Source: Physcia stellaris (Eukaryota; Ascomycota; Lecanoromycetes; Caliciales; Physciaceae). Taken from it: a stretch of 64,000 nucleotides of DNA. Made by a program: the position numbers and the translations under genes. The stretch spans positions 806,001 to 870,000 of the forward strand of contig JABSSW010000006.1 of NCBI GenBank assembly GCA_018902385.1, written 5' to 3'. Shown here piece after piece: positions 36,759 through 47,339 of this stretch. The first letter of the stretch is position 1. Each line of letters begins with the position of its first letter. The notes under the pieces are model-generated. The model saw only the letters and a program-made list of their open reading frames with translations. It was not told the origin of the DNA and searched no databases.

Positions 36759-37778
36759 ATGACGTCCTTCATCACCACAATGTTCGTCTCCGCCCCTTTT
36801 CCCGATACTTCCCCCAGGGCTCTGCCTCCTATTACCACACTTGCACAGTCTTCATCCAGCCTCTCCCTGAACAGTCAATACGTTGCTTGCGAGCCTGAAG
36901 CAGAAGTCAAACTTTCACCTGAGGAGCAAAGTGGCGAACTGTCAAGCTTACCCCCTCATTTGAACAGAAATGCGCGAACAAGAAATCAATTTAAGCCACG
37001 AAATACGAACAAGGGCTCAAGTAGCTATCAGCTGAGACAATTTGCGGAAGCGACCCTTGGAAGCGGAAGCCTGAGAAAGGCTGTCAAACTGCCAAAAGAT
37101 GAAGACTTGAACGAGTGGCTAGCAGTAAATGGTTGGGCTCAAGCCAATCGTGATTGGATCGAAATTGGAGGCTGATAGACATAGTCGTCGACTTCTACAA
37201 TCAAATTAACCTACTCTACGGCTCCATAACGGAATTTTGCTCCCCACAGTCATGTCCGGAGATGAAGGCAACGGACGAGTAGTGATGTCTTCCTGCTGAT
37301 ACAGAAAGTATCGCTAACACTTCTAGGTTCGAATACCTATGGCAAGACTCCGAAAACTTCAAGCGTCCAACCAAGATGCCCGCCCCTGAATACGTCGAAC
37401 ATCTGATGGCTTGGGTTCAGGGTAACGTTGATAATGAGTCTATGTTTCCCAGCAGAATCGGTACGATATACCTTGCTTTGATCAACTAGCTTTCCAAACG
37501 GTCCCCTACATTCATGCTGAGTACCGATCGAAACAGGCGTGCCGTTCCCAAAAACCTTTCCGACATTGATACGCCAAATCTTCAAGCGTCTTTACCGAGT
37601 CTACGCCCATATTTATTGCCACCACTACCCGGTTATCGTTCAGTTGGGTCTGGAACCACACCTCAACACCAGTTTCAAGCATTATGTGCTCTTCATTGAC
37701 GAGCACAGTCTGGCGAGTGGTAAGGACTTCTGGGGGCCATTGGGAGACCTGGTAGACAGCATGTTGAAGAGTGATTGA
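36759..37778 (+). CDS. MOB1: MOB kinase activator 1
   Basis: Co-activator of NDR/LATS-family kinases in mitotic exit and septation. Exons 36759-36781, 36968-37131, 37179-37278, 37327-37460 and 37537-37778 give 220 residues, the usual length. Reads MTSFITTI, then [46 protein letters not shown], the zinc-ligand Cys pair in [29 protein letters not shown] and the zinc-ligand His region [10 protein letters not shown]. The first intron is 186 bp, a multiple of three and free of stops, so the unspliced frame stays open; only the spliced form matches the family N-terminus. Confidence 0.95.
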
Positions 37779-38178
37779 AGTTCAGCACATTGGTCCTTCG
37801 AGATATGGATATCGACCCATTGGGGACGAAACCAAGATAATGGATAGGAAGTTAAGGTGGTGGGAAGCATGACTCTTGGCGGCAATGCATTGATAGGTTG
37901 GCAAATAGCGTGGTAAGGACGGACCAGGGGATGGCATGAACATCTCAAGAATTTATGCCTGCAATGATACTCTTTCACAGATTCATTTGATGATGATACT
38001 TGGCAGAAATCGTGATCTGGCATTTGACAGCGCGCTGAAAGGTAGCTAACTCTACACGGAAGGTAATAGTAGCAGCTAATTCCCTATTCCTTGCTCACCA
38101 CTGACCCGACAGTCCAGCTGACGGTGCTTCCGCTCCCTCAGATTTGCAAGCTTGGTGCTGTCATCTGATATATTGGCA

Positions 38179-39351
38179 TCATTCGTCATCGCTAACCTCC
38201 ACCATCTTACCAGCCTTCAGAACCTCAATGACCGGCCTCCTAATCTCTACCTTCCTCGTCTTGACCCGATGAGTTAATTCCTGCAGCATTGCGGTCCTCA
38301 TCCTCGCATCCCCAGCCACCTTTACAGAGAATATTTTAGCCACATCCAAGTTCAGCAGCGCTTGACATACAACGCCTTCTTTCGATAACCGGAATTTCTT
38401 CCAGCCATACCAAGTCAGCTCGAACATGTCCAGCCTAGTCTTCTCCCTCGAGAAAGTACTATTGAGCAAATCGGCAACCCATTGATCCTGCCCATTTTCC
38501 GCCTCCCGTGAGATTACACTGACTTTGACGCGTTTCAGCAAGCCGAGATACTTCTCCGGCAGCATATTTCTAGGATCACGGTACCCGGCCTTGTGATCGC
38601 TTCGAAACTTGAAAACGTTATTGCCGTAAAGAATGGTGGTGGCTTCTTGATGAACCTGCTTGCTGGTCTGGAGGATCTCAAGGAAGATGGTCTTGAAGCT
38701 TCGTCGCGCTTTGGCGGTTTTGCATTTGGCGAAGTCATCGGTGCGTTTGGCAGTTGTTTGACGAGCGCGAGTCAACTCGATAGGGTCGAAGGTTGTGAGA
38801 AGGAGGCCGTAGACGCGATTGCGAAGTTCGGGTGGAAGCTGAAGGAAGTTGAATGGTTGGCGAGATCGTTTGAGGCGTGGTGTGACTGGTGTGGTTGTAG
38901 CAGGCGTAGCGGAGTCGGCGGTCCCAGCAATATCTGGGATATAGATCGCACGAGGAGGTATGAATGCGACACTTGCCTTAGGTGTGAGACTCGTCCCATT
39001 GTTTGAATCTTTTCTTGCAGAGGGAATTGTGGGTTGATGTGGCTTCCTCGGAGTCTTTCCATTCTCGACACGATGACTCGGTCGGGCGGTCTGAGCTTTA
39101 GGCTGCGGGACGAGAAAATCAACCACCGCTTGCATATGGTCATCCTCCAAGTCGGGTAACCTCCAAGCGCGAGGTTTAGCAGTCTTTGGTGAGAGAACTT
39201 TAGCAATGGATGTTGTGTCTTTCCGGTTTTGGGCGGAATCTGCCAAATGAATCAGAGCCTCATTGTCAAGCCCGTCGCTGCCAAAGGGGTCAGAAGGTCC
39301 GAGGGGTCGCTCGACTGCATCATCCTCGGTGAGGTCAATCATGTTGTCCAT
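38179..39351 (-). CDS. 2EXR/F-box-like domain protein with N-terminal SUMO-interaction-like motif
   Basis: Single-exon, 390 residues. The centre has FNFLQLPPELRNRVYGLLL followed by EILQTSKQVHQEATTILYGNNVF, the pattern of the fungus-expanded 2EXR (F-box-like) family. The N-terminus MIDLTEDDAVE is a hydrophobic-acidic stretch of the SUMO-interaction type, and the C-terminus ends MVEVSDDE, another short acidic tail. Both acidic motifs are seen; SUMO binding is inference. Residues 55-150 are Pro/Thr/Lys-rich and likely disordered. A nuclear role is plausible but not shown. It is convergent with MOB1. Confidence 0.75.
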   Translation of the reverse strand: MDNMIDLTEDDAVERPLGPSDPFGSDGLDNEALIHLADSAQNRKDTTSIAKVLSPKTAKPRAWRLPDLEDDHMQAVVDFLVPQPKAQTARPSHRVENGKTPRKPHQPTIPSARKDSNNGTSLTPKASVAFIPPRAIYIPDIAGTADSATPATTTPVTPRLKRSRQPFNFLQLPPELRNRVYGLLLTTFDPIELTRARQTTAKRTDDFAKCKTAKARRSFKTIFLEILQTSKQVHQEATTILYGNNVFKFRSDHKAGYRDPRNMLPEKYLGLLKRVKVSVISREAENGQDQWVADLLNSTFSREKTRLDMFELTWYGWKKFRLSKEGVVCQALLNLDVAKIFSVKVAGDARMRTAMLQELTHRVKTRKVEIRRPVIEVLKAGKMVEVSDDE

Positions 39352-39818
39352 CTAGAGCGGCTCAAATTGAGCTACTATCAATTGTCAGTGCTGTCTAGCT
39401 ATGAACTGTTGATCACTTACTTGCTTCGCAACGAGTAAGGAGTCGGACCGGATACTCCCGAGTAATGTGGGGTCCCGGGTCGGAGACTTGCTGCAGCAAA
39501 CGCCGCTAAGATAATGCAGATGGATAAGATAACGTTAAACCCTATCGCCGATGCGGCCTAAAACAGCCCTTAATCCTCCGCAGTTTCCCAAAATTCCATT
39601 AAACAGGAGAAAACTTGTTGCTCCTTCCGAAAAAGCCTATCATGGCAAACCGTGCACCAGTTTTGCTCGTTGCGAGCAGGTGCCGTATATATTATTCTGT
39701 CCCAGAGGCTTACTTTCCCTCAAGCTCATCATCCTCCTTATCTTTACGAGTATACCATAAGCACTAACATCCTCTATTCTTATACCCTTATCTGCTATTG
39801 TCGTCTCGAGTGTCGAAA
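39352..39818. other. Divergent promoter, 2EXR protein / GH63-like gene
   Basis: 467 bp between divergent start codons. Pyrimidine-rich from 39,720 onward (CCTTATCTTT-like runs). No gene supported. Confidence 0.5.
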
Positions 39819-42800
39819 ATGGTCGTAGTAGACCAGCATGAATACCTGAGCGAAGAGGAAAAGCGTCTGAAACAGGACCGAGAGCGAAAGAAATATTGGA
39901 AGAAATGGTATTAGACTTCTAATTCCACATACTCCCCAACTGCATGGAGCATCTACTCGGTCTTGCATTGCTAATACTTTCCTATGAAGGGGACCTTACG
40001 TTGCGGAGAGACAGTGGGCCACAGGTAAACCCAACTCTGTAGAGATCCCGATTCTTGGCTGACACCGAATTAGTTAGAGAAGATTACTCGTGAGTCGAAC
40101 TCTTCAACATTGAAGATTTGGAATTGAACCATTGAGTAGGGAGAATGGAGATGCCTGGAGCCGTGAGTAGACGTTCGCGGATCGAAAATTTTGGACATTA
40201 ACGAGATGTGAAGATTTCTCCTATGACCACGCACGTGCAAGAGCTTTCAGATGGGGTGAAGACGGCATAGCCGGAGTCTCTGATACCCATGGGTTGTTGA
40301 ATGTAGCATTCAGCTTCTGGAACGAGAAAGATGACTTCTTGAAAGAGAGACTGTTTGGGCTCTCGAACCCGCAGGGTAACCATGGCGAATCCATCAAAGA
40401 GGCCCACTTTCACCTCGACAATACACCCACACATTCCTACATGAAATACCTATACAAATACCCGCAAAGAAGATTTCCATATGAGGACCTGATAGCCAAG
40501 AATTCTAAGCTCACAAAGACAGAAAAGGAGTATCAGCTCATCGATACCGGCATCTTCGAAGATGATAGATATTTCGATATCTTCATCGAAACAGCCAAAG
40601 AGACAGAAGACGAGGAAGAGTTACTGTTCCGGGTCACAGCCTACAATCGAGGTCCAGAGGCCGCTCCACTCCATATCATACCGCATGTCTGGTTTCGTAA
40701 CACGTGGACATGGAACCGGGAAAAGGATGGCAAGAAGCCATCAATCCGGCAGATCGCCCCACTAACTGCACAGTCAAAACATCATAAGCTTGGGGACCGG
40801 TTCTTTCAGTTGTCGCCATCGCCAGGGATTGGCAATAGTGGCGACGATATTCAACCACAGCTGCTGTTCACAGAGAACGATACCAATTTCAAGTCCCTCT
40901 ACGGCGGTCAAAATCCACAACCATACGTTAAAGACGCTTTTCATAGGCACATTGTCGACGGTGAACTCGGAGCTATCAATCCACTCTGCAGGGGCACTAA
41001 AAGTGCTGCATGGTATGCATTCGATGAAGGCGACGGTGTGGCACCAGGCGAATGCGCTGTCGTTCGTTTTCGACTTTCCAAAAAGCATCAAGGTTATTTG
41101 GACGAAGAAACGTTCGACGACATTATTGAGTTACGGCGCACTGAAGCTGATGAATTCTTCTGGCGAATCAGTCCTCTTCCGATGGCTGATGATCTGCGTA
41201 ACATTCAACGGCAAGCCCTTAGTGGAATGATGTGGTGTAAGCAGTACTACCATTTCGTTTGGGATGAGTGGGCGAATGGAGATCCTGGTCAGCCACCACC
41301 TCCTCCTCAGAGGAAATCAATCCGCAACCAGAATTGGAAGCATCTGCATCTTGATGATGTTCTCTCTATGCCGGACTCTTGGGAGTACCCTTTTTTCTGT
41401 GCATGGGACACAGCATTCCATTGTATACCTCTCGCGATGATTGATCCGGAGTTTGCCAAAAGACAGCTTGACATTCTGACACGCGAGTGGTACATGCACC
41501 CAAATGGGCAATTACCCGCCTACGAATGGAACTTTGGTGATGTCAACCCTCCAGTCCATGCCTGGGCTGTTTTCCGTACATTCAAGATTGAAAGGAAACT
41601 GTACGGTCGCAGCGATCTAGACTTTCTGGAAAGGGTATTCCAAAAGCTTTTACTCAACTTCACCTGGTGGGTAAACCGCAAGGACTTCGACGGGAAAAAT
41701 GTCTTCGAGGGTGGCTTCCTTGGCCTGGATAACATTGGTCTCTTCAATCGTTCTGACCCTCTGCCGACTGGTGGCACTCTTGAGCAAGCTGATTCAACAG
41801 GATGGATGGCTTTCTACTGCTTGTCTATGTTGAACATTGCACTTGAACTTGCCAAACATCGAAGAATCTACGAAGACATCGCCTCGAAATTCTTCGAGCA
41901 TTTTATCCTCATCAGCGATGCGATGACCTATCGAGCTGGAGAGAAGGAGACTTCGCTTTGGAACGATGATGATGGCTTCTATTATGACGCTATCTCCTGG
42001 GGTGGCCCGTGGACTCAACAGCTTCCAGTTCGGTCGCTAGTCGGACTGATACCGCTCTATGCTGTCCTCACTCTGGAGCCTGCCATGATCGAAAAATTCC
42101 CTTCGTTCAAGAGACGTATGGATTGGTTCATCGAAAACCGTCAGGACGTTGCTGGACGTAATACCGCGAGTATGAAACAACGGGGAAAAGGCGACAGAGT
42201 ACTACTGTCACTTGTCAGCAAGGAAAGACTTGTCAAGATTCTCAAACGTATGCTAGACGAGACCGAATTTCTTTCTGAGCACGGCATCCGTTCTCTGTCC
42301 AAACACCATGAAAAACACCCTTACTCCATGGAGGTGAATGGTCAAAAATTCGAGGTGGCATATCTTTCCGGAGAGTCTGATAGTGGTCTCTTTGGTGGAA
42401 ACAGCAATTGGCGAGGGCCGATCTGGCTCTGCGTCAATTTTCTGCTTGTCGAGTCTCTGTTGCGTTTCTACATGTTTTATGGCAAGTCTCTCCAGATTGA
42501 ATGCCCAACCGGATCCGGTGACTACATGCATCTAGGCCATGTGGCCGAGGAGATTCAACACCGACTTCAACATCTGTTCGCACGAGGCGACGATGGCAGA
42601 AGAGCGGTCAACAACGGCAACGAGATGCTGGACTTTGATCCTCATTGGAAAGACTACCTGTGGTTTTACGAATATTTCGATGGAGATGATGGTCGAGGCC
42701 TAGGGGCAAGTCACCAATGTGGTTGGTCTGGTCTCATCGCCAAAATGATACATGACACAGGGTAAGCTCAATCTGTCAGGTATCATTAGGTGTGAGTATG

Positions 42801-43179
42801 TTTGACTAACAGCTCGTTTAGTATCAACTGCCGTCTACCGCAAACTCCACGAACACCGACCGCAGCAGCGGCACATTACTTTGACGACGTCTTTGCCAAG
42901 CCAATGGGCACGATGCCTAAGATCCGACGGTCATCCACCACGAGATCTATAGGTGACCGGAGTAGCTTCAACGTAAGTGCTAATGGTGATCCGCTTGATG
43001 AGGACGAGGACGAGCTTCAGTCGACTGTTGGGTCCGTGCGAAAAGAGAACGCGGAGAAAGAAAGACGAAAAAGCGAAGCAAACGAGCACATTGCAAAGTA
43101 CGTTACAGAACAACTCGAACGTATTCAGAGCAACGAGTCTGTCTTTGACGAAGATGAATTTGAGGCGCAACTGGAATAG
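39819..43179 (+). CDS. GH63-like glycoside hydrolase (yeast YMR196W family)
   Basis: Exons 39819-39907, 39990-40024, 40074-40089 (16 bp), 40140-40162 (23 bp), 40214-42761 and 42822-43179 give 1022 residues. Spliced N-terminus: EYLSEEEKRLKQDRERKKYWKKW, GPYVAERQWATVREDYSENGD, AWSHFSYDHARARAFRWGEDG. The main exon contains WNEKDDFLKERLFGL, NTPTHSYMKYLYKYPQ, WDTAFHCIPLAMIDPEFAK, NGQLPAYEWNFGDVNPPVHAW, TLEQADSTGWMAFYCL and GLFGGNSNWRGPIW, the (alpha/alpha)6-barrel pattern of the GH63/MGH1-like group. The last exon is a charged tail (EDEDELQST...FEAQLE). The substrate of the yeast homologue is not known to me. No signal peptide, so probably cytosolic. Confidence 0.9.
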
Positions 43180-45249
43180 GTGGGCATAGACTTAGATACC
43201 CTGGAAGTGAGCATCTCTCTGGGATAGGGACTCGAGAAATCCTAGATCATGAGCGTTTCGAGAGTACAGCGCAGGCGTTAGGGAATTAGAAGCTCAATTC
43301 GACCGTGTTCGACTAGTAGATTTTTGCCTCAAGGCCTGTTTTCTGACCCTTTTATGTCTACTACAACGTGAAGATACAGTAGATAAAAATGTCAGGTTCA
43401 CCTTGGGCTGTGTGAAGGTAAGGTATTCTAAGCTATTCCCCAAGAATGGAGGGAGTCGTTATACTTCAGGCGTTTTGTATTTTTCATTACCTGAATTACC
43501 AGATGGTGAAGAGAATCAATGCGATGACTGCAATGCGCACGACTCATCAATTTAACTAGTAAACAACAATTGAGTCAAACACTTTTTTTTTTTTTCATTT
43601 TTTCATCATTTTTTGATTTGAATTGATTTCGTCGTCGTCATTTGTATAAAATTTGTGATGTTGAATTTTTGATTGCAAATTTTTTTTTTTTTTATCGTCA
43701 TGAATATCACATCGCAACAACACGTCGTCGTCGCGAAATTTCAAAATTCGTTGTCGTTCGAAAATTCGTCGTCGTCGAATTTTGAAAATCAATTGAGCGA
43801 TTTCATCGACGAATTGAACAATCAATTCAATATCGCGAAAAAAAAATTCGTTTTTTTTTTTTCAATGATTTCATTTTGATCAAAAATTCATCACACATCG
43901 AAATTATTCGTCGTCATTTGTTTTTTGAACATTTTTTTTGTTTAATTCGAAACGAAATGAAATATGTACTTTTTATACGTCAATAATTTTTGAATACACA
44001 ATCAAATCAATAAATTCATTCGCAAAAACATCGTTATCGTATATTGATAATGTCGATTTTGACGTGATACAATGAAATTCGCTGACATTGATAAAAAATT
44101 AAAAAAAATTCGTGACGTGTTCAAATGCATTTGCATCATGAAAATGATGAAACAATTCAATACGATAAAAAAAATGAAATTCATGACGTTGTCATTGAAT
44201 AAAAATCAATATAATCATGATCAAAATTTCGTTAATCGCATCAAATTTAACGAGAAAATTAATCAATTTTTCAAAACAAAAATTGAAAAAAACTATACGT
44301 TTGTCGAAATGCATAAAAATGTTCAAAACATTCATCGAAACGTCAATGTCGTCGTTTTGAAAATTGCTGAAAATTCAATTTTGATTTTTCAAAATGTTTA
44401 TAACGTCGATAAAAATTATTTTCGACGAAATAAAAATTCACGCATTTTGAACGTTCGTAACGAATGAAAACAACAAATGACGAATTGTTATGAATTTTTA
44501 CAAAATCAAAACGAAAAAATGTTGTCAAAAATATTGATTGCGAAACGTTTTATTGACGAACAAATTAATCATATCGTCGTTTTTGCACATCGAAATCAAT
44601 TGTTGTTTTTATTCGAATTTTTTTTATGTATTTTAACGTCACGCGTTTCGTTCACATTTTGATACAAAACATTTGAATATGTTAATGAAACGAAATTATT
44701 TGTTTTTCATGAATTTCATTCACAATATCAACGCGTTCAAATAAAAGTTTTTTATCGTCATGATACGAAACGAATACGAACGTTATTGATTTTGCGATCA
44801 CATGTTAAACAACAATGAAAATGATAATATTATTGTCGTTTTTTTGAAATGTTTACAAAAATGATACAAAATTTGACATTTTCGATATGCAATTATCGAC
44901 GATTTCGCGATCGAACAAAAAACAATGAAATTTGTTTTTCGAAATTTTCGCGTTGACGAACAAAAAATGTTTCATTTTTTATGCAAAATTCATTCGAAAC
45001 GAACGTTCAATCGCAAGTTGATTGAAAATAAATGCAAACAATTCAAAAAACATTTGTATCGAACGTTTTATTTTCGAAAAATTCGCGACGATATTGAAAA
45101 CAACGTCAATGAAACATTAACATTCGTTTTTGACGATGTCATTCACAAATATATTAAAAATAATTGATATGTTACGTTATCGATGTGAACTAATTACGTT
45201 CGTCAGCATTTTTGCATTTTGTTGCAATGCATGATTACGAATATTGTGA
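43180..45249. other. Junction into hypermutated AT-rich DNA; unidentified degenerate sequence
   Basis: From 43,180 to about 43,550 composition is normal 3' flank. Near 43,550 it changes abruptly: CC, GG, CT and AG become rare, CA and CG remain, and poly-T/poly-A runs appear. Between 43,670 and 45,170 the plus strand has open stretches (43673-43879, 44072-44467, 44477-44662, 44925-45167) that could be fragments of one mutated protein gene. I cannot assign a family. It forms the left shoulder of the element nest and is outside the C duplication at 45,250-45,254. Confidence 0.5.
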
Positions 45250-45254
45250 AATTC

Positions 45255-45401
45255 TGTTACGATACATCGTGATGTGAATGAATAATATGTTTGATTGTTT
45301 TATCTAGAAAATTGTCGAACACATATGAAAACTTTGAGACGAACGTTAATTTTTTTTGATCAAACTATTCACAAAATTCAACTCTGATTTTACGCTTTGC
45401 A
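45255..45401. repeat. Element C lower-coordinate LTR, first part (interrupted)
   Basis: First 147 bp of the 172-bp repeat, cut after cgctttgca by insertion of element B. It aligns without gaps to 59854-60000. Confidence 0.85.
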
Positions 45402-45608
45402 TGTGAAATGTCATGCATTGATATGATATTAATACATAACTACACGAGAATATCGAAGTGAAAAGCAAATATCTAATAGATTTGCGAAAACATATGTAGA
45501 AGATTTGATTCTCTGAATGCGTCAAGACGAATTTCGACTCTGTCATTCGATGTGATAAAATAAAAATGTTAGTTTTGCAGATGTTGAATTCGATGCACGC
45601 TCGTCACA
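45402..45608 (-). repeat. Element B 3' LTR
   Basis: 207 bp; differs from 57620-57826 at about 16 sites, all C/T or G/A and all in CpT or CpC context. No length change. Confidence 0.88.
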
Positions 45609-45902
45609 TTACTTCTCGTTTTTTTTCAGTTTCGCTTCGAAACGATCAACTGAATTTCTTTTTTCTTATCGATGAACGTCTCATGCGATCTCGATGACTT
45701 GTTGAATGACGTTGAAACGAGCGATCGCTGAAACATCGAGAATCAAAACAAACGCGAAAACGATGAAGACGATCAAGTCTTGATGCGAAAACGTTGACTC
45801 GATGATCATTAGTAAGCAATTGAGAATTTTGTTGAAAATTTTGTTGATCAATTTGTATGCATTCGAACTTCAGACATTCTGTTACTTTCTCATAGTTCAA
45901 TA

Positions 45903-45980
45903 AGATCGAGCAACAATCTCTGAAGATGTTTTTGACACGATTCAGTTTTTCATGCGCCGTAAGTTCTGACTGTAAATAAC
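45903..45980 (-). repeat. Block shared with elements A and D
   Basis: About 78 bp containing ttttgacacgattcag and catgcgccgtaa; near-copies lie at 51231-51311 and 61085-61161, each on the 3' LTR side of a different element. Confidence 0.7.
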
Positions 45981-46939
45981 ACAGAAACGATAGAGTAAAA
46001 GCTTGAGAAAAAGACTATTAGAGATCAACGAAAGAGTGAGTATGTAGCGAATCTGAAATTGACGTGATGTTTTCTAATTGATTACAGATTTCAGAAACAT
46101 TTCAGTTTCGTTTCGAAGCGATTAATTCATTGCTTTTTCTTTTTTCATCGATCGACAGAATACGTGATTGAAGTGAAGTCGACGAAAACGACGAAGACGA
46201 CGAAAAAGACTTCTGCATGTTTATGTGACTAGAAAGTTCACTTTTTGAATCGTAACGAAAAGATTATTAAGACATCGAATAAGCGAAAATATCACGTCAT
46301 TTCGTATGATGAACGAACGTTTTTTCTTCTGCAAATTTCTGAGCATGCATGCGATGTTCATTAATGATTAGTACAAATACAAAATAAAAAAAATGAAAAC
46401 GTTTTCGAATCTCAATTCGAAATCTCGCATCACGGCATGAACAATGATATTTGCAATTAGATGATATAATACGTCACTTTCGAAATATTCGAGATCAAAA
46501 ATCTCAACGCAGAAACGAAAAACGCGTAGCGATTTGCTTTTTTCAAATCTTTGATATGAATAGAGATATTTAGAATTTGATGACGTCTGTAAGCTAATGC
46601 GAAATATCTGATGTCGAATTCATTGAAGCGATAATTGATCGAAGTTTCGAATAAAAGACTTGAAATAATAAACAGTATGCTCACGATGTAATCTCTGCAT
46701 GCTTTGAGTCGATTCTGTATTTAAGAAACGAAAAATCTCAACGATTTAATGAGAAATCTGATCTGAAACATATCGTAGTGAAAAATGTAAAAGATGTTGA
46801 AGCAAGCGAACAATTGAATGCTAATTTCTTCAAGATTCGATATGTAGTTTTGAGATGTAAAGAATCGAAAATTCGAACTTTTCGATGTAATGAAGACATT
46901 GATGTAAATGTTTCGTATTAATGTAAACGTTGAATCTTT

Positions 46940-47290
46940 GCAACATCAAATCGATTATATGATGAGACGAGCAATTTCGTCATGTTGATAGAATTTTCGC
47001 AACAGCGTTTAATGCATTGATATTTACGCATATGCGAAAATTGATGTGTACATTGCATTCAACAAAGCATGAATGTAATGAATTTTCTGAAAGATGATCA
47101 GTTCATACAATCTTTTACGAGTAATTTCGACGATCATTTGTAAGCAAACAACATCTTAGATCGATTATATCATGAGACAAGCAATTTCACTGTATTAACA
47201 AAATTCGCGTAACAACGATTAACGTATCGATACTTGAGCGCATGCGATAGTCGATGTGTACGATTCATTCAATAGAACGTAAATGCACAA
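46940..47290. repeat. Imperfect tandem pair in element B
   Basis: Two units with a period of about 209 bp, each starting near caacatc and containing gatcgattatat, tgagac-agcaattt and a gtgtac..attcattcaa-like end. A similar pair is in element D (60545-60990). Confidence 0.55.
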
Positions 47291-47339
47291 AAAGATGTTT
47301 CGTGACTGAATATTCGAGCAGTTTATTTCTCGTCTCTTT

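Noticed and set aside
36782-36967. Unspliced MOB1 N-terminus as the main product
   Set aside because: The spliced product begins with the conserved short MOB1 N-terminus; the insert is Ser/Pro-rich with no family match.
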